Positions 40,550 to 48,499 of a stretch of DNA of 64,000 nucleotides are shown piece by piece (the first letter of the stretch is position 1; the number at the start of each line of letters is the position of its first letter). The stretch covers positions 1-64,000 of the forward strand of contig NZ_QUDR01000006.1 of NCBI RefSeq assembly GCF_003477605.1. Reading direction: 5' to 3'. This DNA is from Clostridium sp. AF37-5. Lineage in GTDB: Bacteria > Bacillota > Clostridia > Lachnospirales > Lachnospiraceae. The notes under the pieces were generated by a model. The model had not been told where the DNA came from, searched no databases, and saw only the letters and a list, made by a program, of their open reading frames with translations. Both the position numbers and the translations under genes were made by a program.

Positions 40550-43500
40550 TTGGACAAAAGACCAGCAACAGATTATTGATATGAGAGGCTGCAATATTTT
40601 GGTTTCGGCGGCCGCCGGTTCCGGTAAGACAGCCGTGTTAGTGGAGCGCATTTTTAAGCGGATTACGGACAAAAAAGACCCGGTAAATGTGGATCAGTTT
40701 GTTGTCGTGACATTTACGAAACTCGCGGCAGCCCAGATGAAAGACCGCCTGCGCGAACGTATTGAAGAAGCACTGGCAGAAGACCCGTCAAATGAACATT
40801 TGCTGCGGCAGGAGGGGCGTCTTTCGCTTGCACACATTTCTACCGTACATAGTTTTTGCAGTGAAATCGTAAAGCGGTATTTTCACCGGATTGGTCTTGA
40901 CCCGGCTTTCCGCATGGGAACCGAGGCAGAGACAAGACTTCTTATGCAGGATGTTTTGGATGAATTGTTAGAGGAGGAGTATGGAAAGGGTGAAGAAGAT
41001 TTTCTGGAACTGGCGGGGATGAGTGAGTTTAACCGCCGTGATGATGAACTGGGAAATCTGGTTGGAAGAATTTATAATCAAATGATGGGGCAGCCGTTTC
41101 CGCTCCGATTTCTGGATGAGATGGAGGCATTTTATGATGTCAAGACGGTGGACGAATGGGAAAATTCAAGATTTATAAAAAATTTACTGGCTTCCACGAA
41201 AACATTTCTTCAGGGAATACTTAAGGAATACAAGGCACTGAAAGATATTTGCCATGGACCAAACCAGCCGCTTTTTTATGAGCCTTATCTGGATGAGATG
41301 CTGGCATTTTTGTCGGATTTGCCGGAGAACTCAGGATATGAAAAGTATCGTGCTTATTTTGGCAGACTTCCAAAACTTACAATCCGTGCACCAAGAGGCC
41401 TGACGGAAGAGGAAAAGGCAAATAAAGAAGCCGTTCGTTTAAGCTGCAAGGATGCTGAAAAACGCATGGTGGAATGGAAAGAACAGTATTTTGATAAAGA
41501 GGCAGAGGAACATCTTAATGATTTAAAGGATACGAGCCGGAAGATGAAGGCGTTATTCCGCCTGACCAGAAGGCTGCATGAACTGTTTGTGGCAGAAAAA
41601 AGGGAGCGGGGGATTCTCGACTTTAATGACTTAGAGCAGTTGACGATTTCGATTCTTTTACAAAAGGATGAGGAGAGCGGCGCATATGTCCGAACGGATG
41701 CAGCGAAGGAACTGGCGAATGAATTTGTTGAAATTATGATTGATGAGTACCAGGATAGTAACTATGTGCAGGATACGATTCTTCATGCAGTTTCGAGAGA
41801 TGGGCTTGCCGGTGAAATGCCGAATATTTTTATGGTAGGAGATGCCAAACAGAGTATTTACCGGTTCCGTGGCGCACGTCCTGAATTGTTTGCCGAAAAA
41901 CTTTTATCCTACAATAAAAAAGAGGGAACGTTATACCGCAGAATTGATTTGCAGAAGAACTTCCGAAGCAGAGAAATTGTGTTAGAGAGTACGAATGAAG
42001 TATTTTCCCGTATGATGCATACCGATATCGGCGGTGTGGAATACGACGATGAAGCCAAACTGCATTTGGGAAGTGATTTTGAAAATACAGAAAAAAAAAT
42101 TGCGAAAAATGTGGACGTCTATGCGATTTTAGGAAAGCAGAATATGGAGGCGGAGGGCACACTTGCAGCACTGAAAATTCAGGAAATGGTATCGGGGGAA
42201 ACGCCGCTTTATGTGAAGGATAAAGAAGGGTACCGAAAGGCTGAGTATGGGGATGTTGTCATCATCGTCCAGACAAATTCACAGGGACAGGCGTATTTCG
42301 ATGCACTGAAGGATTATGAAATTCCGGCAGTGATGGAGAAAAAGAGAGGATTTTTTGATACGAGAGAAATCGGTCTTATGGTTTCCATGCTTCAGGTGAT
42401 TGACAATCCGCATCAGGATATTCCTTTGGCAGCAGTGTTACTTGGACCAATGTTTTCCCTGACTGAAGATGAACTTGCTGTTATCCGCATGGAAAATCGC
42501 ACGGCAGATTTGTATGATGCCATTTTAACCTATGACAAGAGTGATGCTTTGTATGAGAAATTGCAGCACTTTCTCGAGACACTTTCATATTTTAGGAAGA
42601 AGGCGTCTTATGCGGCCGTCGGGGAAATTGTGCAGGATATTTATGACCATACAGGAATTTACGAGGCGGTCCGCCTAATGCCAAATGGTGTGCAGCGAAA
42701 TGCGAATATGGACAGTTTGATGGCGATTGCCTGGGAATTTGATGGGACGACCTATCACGGATTGTATTCGTTTGTTCGTTATCTGGAAAAAATTTCACAG
42801 CAGACCGAGGAGATGGGCGAAGTAAATCTCTCAGGAGAAGAAGAAAATGTTGTGCGGATTATGACAATTCATAAAAGTAAGGGACTTGAATTTCCAATCT
42901 GCATAATCGGCGGCATGGGGCACGCAATTCATGTTCCGGATAAAAGCATCCTTACGATTCATCCGGATATTGCGATGGTAATGCCGGTTGTGGATAATGA
43001 AAAAAGGACAAAGAAGAAAACGATTTATACCCATTATCTCAAATACGTAAACGCCCAGGATGAACTTGGCGAAGCGATGCGTAAACTTTATGTTGCGATG
43101 ACGCGTGCAAAGGAAAAATTGATTTTATTGGGATGTGCAAAGAATACGGATTCAGCGGCGGTAACCGGGGAAAACAGGCAGAAAATAAAGACCTTTTTCA
43201 ATATGGTCTTGCCGGCGGTACATATCCGGACGGATTTATTTCATCTGGTAGAAGTCGAGACGGATGATTTGATTTTACAGGTGGAACATGGTATGGTACA
43301 AGAGACGGTAAAGGAGCAGGCTCTTTATAATTTTGACACAACCATCTGCTATGATAAACCTTTACAGGAGATGTATGAATGGATGGATGCGGCGGATGAG
43401 CCGGAGCCGGAACCACTGCCGGTAAAAGTGTCGGTATCCGATTTGAAAATTCAGTCGATGGAAGAACTGGACATGGAAGATTTTACCATTCTAACACATG

Positions 43501-44087
43501 AGGAGAAGGAGGAAGAAAAGCCGGTTCCTGCATTTATGCAGACAGAGACAAAAGAAAAATCGGCAAACCGAGGTGCTTTATACGGAACAATCTGGCATCA
43601 GGTGATGGCGGTAATTGAATTTGTAAATACGGAAGATGAGGCGCAGATTCGTAAAGAAGTAAAACGGTTAGTTGAGACCGGCAGACTTTGCGAAAGTGAT
43701 ACCGAGGTGTTAAATTATAGACGGCTGTCAGCTTTTTTTGACTCGACGTTAGGAAGAAAAATGCGACAAGCACAGAAGGAAGGGCGTCTTTACAGAGAGC
43801 AGCCGTTTGTTATGGGGTATCCGGCACGTGATTTGTTTGATGAACGCGGGGAAGATGAGACAGTTTTGGTTCAGGGAATCATTGATGGATATTATGAGAC
43901 CGATGACGGAATTGTGCTCATGGATTACAAAACCGATTCGCTTAAGCCCGGGGATGAAAAAGTGCTTATATCGCGTTATCGGAGACAGATGGAGTTATAC
44001 CGGGATGCACTGGAAAAAATGACAGGAAAAAAGGTGGTAAAATGCCTGTTGTATTCTTTCTCACTGAGTGAGACAATTGAATGTTAG
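40536..44087 (+). CDS. addA: ATP-dependent helicase/nuclease subunit A
   Basis: AddA is the UvrD-like 3'-5' helicase with the second nuclease domain. The 1183-residue protein starts at ATG 40536, after GGGAGG and inside the end of addB. Motifs in order: Q-motif NWTKDQQQIIDM, Walker A VSAAAGSGKTAVLVERIF (about 29), VTFTKLAAAQMKDRL, DEYQDSNYVQD (about 405), GDAKQSIYRFRGARP, HKSKGLEFPICIIGG, and AMTRAKEKLIL. The C-terminal nuclease has IVLMDYKTDS (about 1130). Coupling with addB by overlap fits the fixed complex. Confidence 0.96.
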   Translation: MGTINWTKDQQQIIDMRGCNILVSAAAGSGKTAVLVERIFKRITDKKDPVNVDQFVVVTFTKLAAAQMKDRLRERIEEALAEDPSNEHLLRQEGRLSLAHISTVHSFCSEIVKRYFHRIGLDPAFRMGTEAETRLLMQDVLDELLEEEYGKGEEDFLELAGMSEFNRRDDELGNLVGRIYNQMMGQPFPLRFLDEMEAFYDVKTVDEWENSRFIKNLLASTKTFLQGILKEYKALKDICHGPNQPLFYEPYLDEMLAFLSDLPENSGYEKYRAYFGRLPKLTIRAPRGLTEEEKANKEAVRLSCKDAEKRMVEWKEQYFDKEAEEHLNDLKDTSRKMKALFRLTRRLHELFVAEKRERGILDFNDLEQLTISILLQKDEESGAYVRTDAAKELANEFVEIMIDEYQDSNYVQDTILHAVSRDGLAGEMPNIFMVGDAKQSIYRFRGARPELFAEKLLSYNKKEGTLYRRIDLQKNFRSREIVLESTNEVFSRMMHTDIGGVEYDDEAKLHLGSDFENTEKKIAKNVDVYAILGKQNMEAEGTLAALKIQEMVSGETPLYVKDKEGYRKAEYGDVVIIVQTNSQGQAYFDALKDYEIPAVMEKKRGFFDTREIGLMVSMLQVIDNPHQDIPLAAVLLGPMFSLTEDELAVIRMENRTADLYDAILTYDKSDALYEKLQHFLETLSYFRKKASYAAVGEIVQDIYDHTGIYEAVRLMPNGVQRNANMDSLMAIAWEFDGTTYHGLYSFVRYLEKISQQTEEMGEVNLSGEEENVVRIMTIHKSKGLEFPICIIGGMGHAIHVPDKSILTIHPDIAMVMPVVDNEKRTKKKTIYTHYLKYVNAQDELGEAMRKLYVAMTRAKEKLILLGCAKNTDSAAVTGENRQKIKTFFNMVLPAVHIRTDLFHLVEVETDDLILQVEHGMVQETVKEQALYNFDTTICYDKPLQEMYEWMDAADEPEPEPLPVKVSVSDLKIQSMEELDMEDFTILTHEEKEEEKPVPAFMQTETKEKSANRGALYGTIWHQVMAVIEFVNTEDEAQIRKEVKRLVETGRLCESDTEVLNYRRLSAFFDSTLGRKMRQAQKEGRLYREQPFVMGYPARDLFDERGEDETVLVQGIIDGYYETDDGIVLMDYKTDSLKPGDEKVLISRYRRQMELYRDALEKMTGKKVVKCLLYSFSLSETIEC

Positions 44088-44099
44088 GAGGATATTGAG

Positions 44100-44843
44100 A
44101 TGATGTATGAAGGATTTGCTAATGTATATGACCATATGATGAATCATATTCCCTATGAGACATGGTTTGAAAATCTTTTGCAGTATTTGCATGAGAAGGG
44201 CGTTTTGAACGGAAGAATCTGTGAACTGGGATGCGGTACCGGCGTAATGACGGAGAAATTTGCGGCTGCCGGATATGACATGATTGGTCTGGATAAATCG
44301 GTGGATATGCTTGCGATTGCGAAGCAGAAGCAGGAAGAGAGCGGTTCCGATATTTTGTATCTGCATCAGGACATGGAAGAAATGGAATTGGACGGCCCGG
44401 TAGATGCGATGCTCAGTGTGTGCGATTCCGTGAATTATCTGCTTCATGAGGAGGAAATGAATAAACTTTTTAGCCGGGTGAAAACGTATGTTAAACCGGG
44501 CGGTTATTTCATTTTCGATTTGAAGACGGCGTACTGTTACCGAAACATCATCGGCAACCAGACATGGGTTGAGCAGGATGAGGAAGTCAGTTATATCTGG
44601 GAAAATTATTTTTATGAAGATCAGAATATTAACGAATATATGCTCACAATTTTTAGAAAACAGGCAGATTCCGAACTGTATGAGCGCACGGAGGAAGCGC
44701 ATTACCAGCGTGCCTATGATATGGACACATTAAAACGACTGATTGAGAAAAATGGGCTTGCGTTGGTTTCTTTTCTGGATGAAGATATGAAACAGATGCC
44801 AAATGAAACCAGTGAGCGCATTTATGTAATTGTACAAGCATGA
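44100..44843 (+). CDS. SAM-dependent methyltransferase
   Basis: The 247-residue class I methyltransferase has motif I ICELGCGTGVMTEKFA (about 41-50), the acidic motif II IGLDKSVDML, and motif IV AMLSVCDSVNYLL (about 100-112). It resembles YqeM/YodH-type methyltransferases of about 250 residues. Substrate not predictable. TAGGAGG lies eight bases before the first of two adjacent ATGs (44100 and 44103). It is 12 bp from addA and overlaps the longer form of the next frame by four bases, so it may be in the addBA transcript. Confidence 0.85.
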   Translation: MMYEGFANVYDHMMNHIPYETWFENLLQYLHEKGVLNGRICELGCGTGVMTEKFAAAGYDMIGLDKSVDMLAIAKQKQEESGSDILYLHQDMEEMELDGPVDAMLSVCDSVNYLLHEEEMNKLFSRVKTYVKPGGYFIFDLKTAYCYRNIIGNQTWVEQDEEVSYIWENYFYEDQNINEYMLTIFRKQADSELYERTEEAHYQRAYDMDTLKRLIEKNGLALVSFLDEDMKQMPNETSERIYVIVQA

Positions 44844-44857
44844 GAAGGAGAGATTCG

Positions 44858-46747
44858 ATGAACCGGAAAGTCTTTTACACCATTTTAGGAATGACAATTT
44901 TATGTGGACTGGTGTTTTTTCACAGCGGTAATTCACTGGCGGCAAACCAGACGGGAATTGTGACGGCATCGTCATTGAATGTACGCACGGGGGCAGGTAC
45001 TTCCTATGATATTTTACAGTATAACAATGCCAATGTTTTGTTGGCGAAAGAAGATAAAGTGACTATTTTGGAGAAATTGTCAGGCTGGTATCAGGTTAGT
45101 TTTGTAAAGGATAACACGACTTTGACAGGCTTTGTCAGTTCCAATTATATTGCGATTGAACAGGCGTCGACTGCGGTACCTGCACCGACAGTAACACCGG
45201 CATCTACATCAGAACCAACGATTACCTATCGCTATGAGACATCCTACCAGCCGGTTTCAGTGGGTGCAAAGGTGCTGAAAAAATCCAAGCTTTACAAAGC
45301 AAATGGAAAGAGTGTTTATAAGGTTGGCAAGAAAAAAATGTCGCTTGCAAAGGGCAAGAAAATAAAAGTAATTGGTGAAAAGACGTTGAAAGGGAAAAAA
45401 TGGTTCCATGTTTCTTTTACATATAAAAAGAAAACAAGAAAGGCATATCTGCAGAATAAATATGTGAAACTGACAGCGGGAAAAGGTATATATGCACAGA
45501 TTTTCAATGTGAAAAAGGCGGCAAATATCCGTAAAAAGAAAGGAACCGGTTCAGCATATAAAAAGGTAGGCGGGAAAAAAGTATCCATTGCCAAGAAAGC
45601 GGCAGTTACGATTGTAAGTGATGTGGCAGTAAAGAGTACCAGATGGTATAAACTGCGTTTTAACTACAAGGGAAAGACCTATACCGGATATTCCAATGCG
45701 AAATATGTAAAACTTGCAAAGAAACCGGTGACGAAAAAAGTTGCGGTAGTTGCCATGAGCGATGCGCAGTTTGAGCAGGCAATGAAAAACGAGGGATTTC
45801 CGGAATCGTATAAACAGAGTTTACGTGCACTTCATTCGGCATATCCGTATTGGCAGTTTAAAGCCTATAAAACCGGCCTTGACTGGAATACGGCTGTAAC
45901 GGAGGAATCGAAAACGGGTGTGAACCTGATTTCCAATGCGAGAGCAAAGGCATGGAAGTCAACCGAAAAAGATGCATACGATGCATCTACCGGCAAGTGG
46001 AAGGTATTTGACGGAAGCACATGGGTTGCTGCATCGAAAGCTGCGGTGGCATATTTTATGGATCCCAGAAACTATTTAAATGATCGAAGTATTTACATGT
46101 TTGAGTTACTGGAATATCAGTCGCAGTACCAGACAAAATCCGGTGTCAATACAATTTTGTCCAACACACCATTTTACAACAAGAAGTTTTCCTATACGGA
46201 TGTCAACACCGGTGCGGCGAAAACGATGTATTATGTGACTGCATTCATGGAGGCAGCGAAGATTAGCAAGGCAAGTCCTTATCATCTGGCCAGCCGTGTC
46301 AAACAGGAAGTCGTGACAAGTGCGACAACAACGAGTACGGCAGTTACCGGTACGGTGTCCTCTTATCCGGGGATTTATAATTTTTATAATATTGGTGCGA
46401 CCAGCAGCAGTACACCGGTGTTAAACGGACTGAAGTGGGCGAGTGATAAAAAGGCGGGTACTTATTTAAGACCTTGGACCGACCCATACCGTTCGATTGT
46501 CGGCGGCGCACAGTACATAAGTTCCGGCTATATTGCCAAGGGACAAAATACGTGTTATCTTGAAAAATTTAACGTGACAAGTTATAAACGCTATTCCCAT
46601 CAGTACATGACAAATGTGGAAGCGGCGTATGAAGAATCGATTAAGACGAAAAAGGCATATGCCGGTATGATGGACAAATCTCCATTGGTATTTTCAATTC
46701 CGGTTTATGAAAATATGCCGGCGGCAAACAGCCCAATGCCAAAATAA
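44858..46747 (+). CDS. Secreted SH3-domain glucosaminidase (peptidoglycan hydrolase)
   Basis: The enzyme probably cuts the glycan chain of peptidoglycan between GlcNAc and MurNAc. The 629-residue product starts at ATG 44858 with GAAGGAGAG upstream and a signal peptide (1-27). Three SH3-like wall-binding repeats follow: the first classic (SSLNVRTGAGTSYDIL, about 35-100), the next two basic (about 125-200 and 205-285). The C-terminal part (about 300-620) is a GH73-type endo-beta-N-acetylglucosaminidase: YPGIYNFYNIGATSSS and MEAAKISKASPYHLASRVKQE are family-typical, with the catalytic Glu expected in KQE. Role in cell separation or wall turnover is inferred. The next gene, a cohesin-like surface protein, begins 29 bp later. 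Confidence 0.88.
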   Translation: MNRKVFYTILGMTILCGLVFFHSGNSLAANQTGIVTASSLNVRTGAGTSYDILQYNNANVLLAKEDKVTILEKLSGWYQVSFVKDNTTLTGFVSSNYIAIEQASTAVPAPTVTPASTSEPTITYRYETSYQPVSVGAKVLKKSKLYKANGKSVYKVGKKKMSLAKGKKIKVIGEKTLKGKKWFHVSFTYKKKTRKAYLQNKYVKLTAGKGIYAQIFNVKKAANIRKKKGTGSAYKKVGGKKVSIAKKAAVTIVSDVAVKSTRWYKLRFNYKGKTYTGYSNAKYVKLAKKPVTKKVAVVAMSDAQFEQAMKNEGFPESYKQSLRALHSAYPYWQFKAYKTGLDWNTAVTEESKTGVNLISNARAKAWKSTEKDAYDASTGKWKVFDGSTWVAASKAAVAYFMDPRNYLNDRSIYMFELLEYQSQYQTKSGVNTILSNTPFYNKKFSYTDVNTGAAKTMYYVTAFMEAAKISKASPYHLASRVKQEVVTSATTTSTAVTGTVSSYPGIYNFYNIGATSSSTPVLNGLKWASDKKAGTYLRPWTDPYRSIVGGAQYISSGYIAKGQNTCYLEKFNVTSYKRYSHQYMTNVEAAYEESIKTKKAYAGMMDKSPLVFSIPVYENMPAANSPMPK

Positions 46748-46776
46748 AAAGGACAAGAAAGGGAAGGGACGATACG

Positions 46777-48060
46777 ATGAAAAAAAGAATGACAGCAGGA
46801 ATTATTTTGATACTTATGATGGCATTTTGCCTGCCGGTTACGGCAAAGGCGGCGAGCGGTTCGCTGCAGTTATCGGCACTGTCAGAGACGGTAAGCAAGG
46901 GAAGTCAGGTGACGGTAGTATGTCAGGTGGCATCTACCGAGTCCTTTGCGGATGTTTCATTCCGTCTTTCCTATGATGATTCGATTTTAACTTTTCTTTC
47001 CGGTGGCAAAAAGGTAAGCGGCGGAAATGGCATGCTGGAAATTGCCTCCACGGGAAATACGGTCGAAGTGCCGAAAAAGACCTTTTCCCTGCAATTCAAG
47101 GCAAAGAAAAAAGGAACCACGATAATCCGGGCAGACGGAGATATATCGGTGACAAATGCAAGCGGCGAAAAATTTTCCATGTGGAGTAACCAGGTGGCGG
47201 TTTCGGTTGTGAAAAAGAAGAAAAAGACGGGAAATACTGAGGTACAAACTACACCGAAGGCAACAAATGTTCCGGTAGTGACGGCACCGCCGGTAAAATC
47301 CAAAGAAAATCGTCTGAAAACGCTGAAACTTGACGCTGTTTCGATGACGCCGGAGTTTTCGCCGGAAGTTACGGCTTATGAGGCGATGGTAGATGCGAAT
47401 TCGGATTCTTTGTATTATTCGTATGCGCTTCAGGATGAGAAAGCGAGGGTTTCGGTGCGTGGCGGCGAGAATCTTTCTGAGGGAAATAATGATGTATCGT
47501 TTGTTGTGACGGCGGAAGATGGCAGTGTGAGAGAATATAAAGTGATGGTTACGAAAGAAACAAAGGAAGAGACCGAGAGCCGGGAAGATGAGGCAGATAC
47601 AACGCAGTCCGTTGGATTTGTGGTCGAGCAGAAAGGGGATAAAAAGATTATCAAAAATTCTTATGAATTTGAGGTTGCAAATCCCGATGATTTAGAGCGG
47701 GTGCCGGAAGGATATATTCAATCGTCCGTTGTGCTTTCCGGTGTTACTTTGCCGGCTTTTACGATGGAACATGATTTGGATAACAATTATCTGCTTTTGT
47801 ATCTGAAGCCAAAAGGCGGGGATGCGGCACTTTACCAGTATGACCGTACGGAGCAGACGATTCAGAAATATACCGGAACGATGGTAGAACGTGTGAATAA
47901 GGGCGAAACGGCAGATGACAGTGGTTCATTTCCGATTTCCACGACAGTCCTTATGGCAGTGATTATTGTTTTGATTGTTACGGTATTGAGCCTTTTGATT
48001 GCCATGCTTAAGATGGCGATGAAGCGCCGGGATAAAAAAGGGAAGGAACTTGATTTTTAA
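46777..48060 (+). CDS. Membrane-anchored cohesin-like and cadherin-like protein
   Basis: The 427-residue protein has a signal peptide (1-27), a cohesin-type beta-sandwich (about 28-150; LSETVSKGSQVTVVCQV and VSFRLSYDDSILTF are the usual opening strands), a Lys/Thr-rich linker, a cadherin-like beta-sandwich domain (PF12733 type, about 175-270; LKTLKLDAVSMTPEFSPEV, AEDGSVREYKVMV), an uncharacterised part, and one C-terminal membrane helix (about 393-416) with basic tail. It has no sortase motif; the helix anchors it. Cohesins bind dockerins in cellulosomes, but similar folds occur as plain surface modules, so complex formation is not shown. It is likely co-transcribed with the glucosaminidase upstream. 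Confidence 0.75.
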   Translation: MKKRMTAGIILILMMAFCLPVTAKAASGSLQLSALSETVSKGSQVTVVCQVASTESFADVSFRLSYDDSILTFLSGGKKVSGGNGMLEIASTGNTVEVPKKTFSLQFKAKKKGTTIIRADGDISVTNASGEKFSMWSNQVAVSVVKKKKKTGNTEVQTTPKATNVPVVTAPPVKSKENRLKTLKLDAVSMTPEFSPEVTAYEAMVDANSDSLYYSYALQDEKARVSVRGGENLSEGNNDVSFVVTAEDGSVREYKVMVTKETKEETESREDEADTTQSVGFVVEQKGDKKIIKNSYEFEVANPDDLERVPEGYIQSSVVLSGVTLPAFTMEHDLDNNYLLLYLKPKGGDAALYQYDRTEQTIQKYTGTMVERVNKGETADDSGSFPISTTVLMAVIIVLIVTVLSLLIAMLKMAMKRRDKKGKELDF

Positions 48061-48078
48061 GAGGCTATCTGTTATACT
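48050..48078 (+). promoter_or_regulatory. gntR-clpC promoter
   Basis: TTGATT (48050-48055), a 17-nt spacer and TATACT (48073-48078). The dyad CTATC/GATAG (48065-48086) spans the -10 and is a candidate autoregulatory site. The -35 overlaps the stop region of the preceding gene. Confidence 0.7.
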
Positions 48079-48106
48079 GCGGATAGAACAAAGGAGGAAA
48101 TAAAAA

Positions 48107-48499
48107 ATGTATATATCCATTGATTTTAACAGTGATGAAGCATTGTATCTCCAGCTTAGAAATCAGATTGTTTATGCGATTGTTAAGGCAGAGTTAAGAG
48201 AAGGGGAAAATCTTCCCTCCGTCCGTGATATGGCAGAGACGGTTGGGATTAATATGCACACGGTAAATAAGGCATATGCGATGCTCAGACAAGAAGGATA
48301 TCTGCAGCTTGATAGGCGTCACGGTGCAATTGTGGCGGTTGATGTGGATGAAATTAAAGCACGCATGGAACTGGCGCAGACAATGGATTTGATTTTAGCA
48401 CAGGCGATTTGTAAAAATGTATCGCGTGAAGATGTACACAAGTTAGTGGACGAAATTTATAACCAATATGAAGGATATCGAAATGGAGAATCATTATGA
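48107..48499 (+). CDS. GntR-family regulator (YtrA-like)
   Basis: The 130-residue protein has a GntR winged helix (about 8-75; LYLQLRNQIVYAIVKAELREG split words, LPSVRDMAETVGINMHTVNKAY) and a short helical tail (about 85-130) without the ligand domain of larger GntR proteins, as in the YtrA group. YtrA proteins normally control ABC transporters. Here the stop overlaps the clpC start by four bases, so it probably regulates clpC and itself. AAAGGAGGAA precedes the ATG. The usual regulator of clpC, CtsR, with McsA and McsB, is missing at this place. Confidence 0.9.
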   Translation: MYISIDFNSDEALYLQLRNQIVYAIVKAELREGENLPSVRDMAETVGINMHTVNKAYAMLRQEGYLQLDRRHGAIVAVDVDEIKARMELAQTMDLILAQAICKNVSREDVHKLVDEIYNQYEGYRNGESL

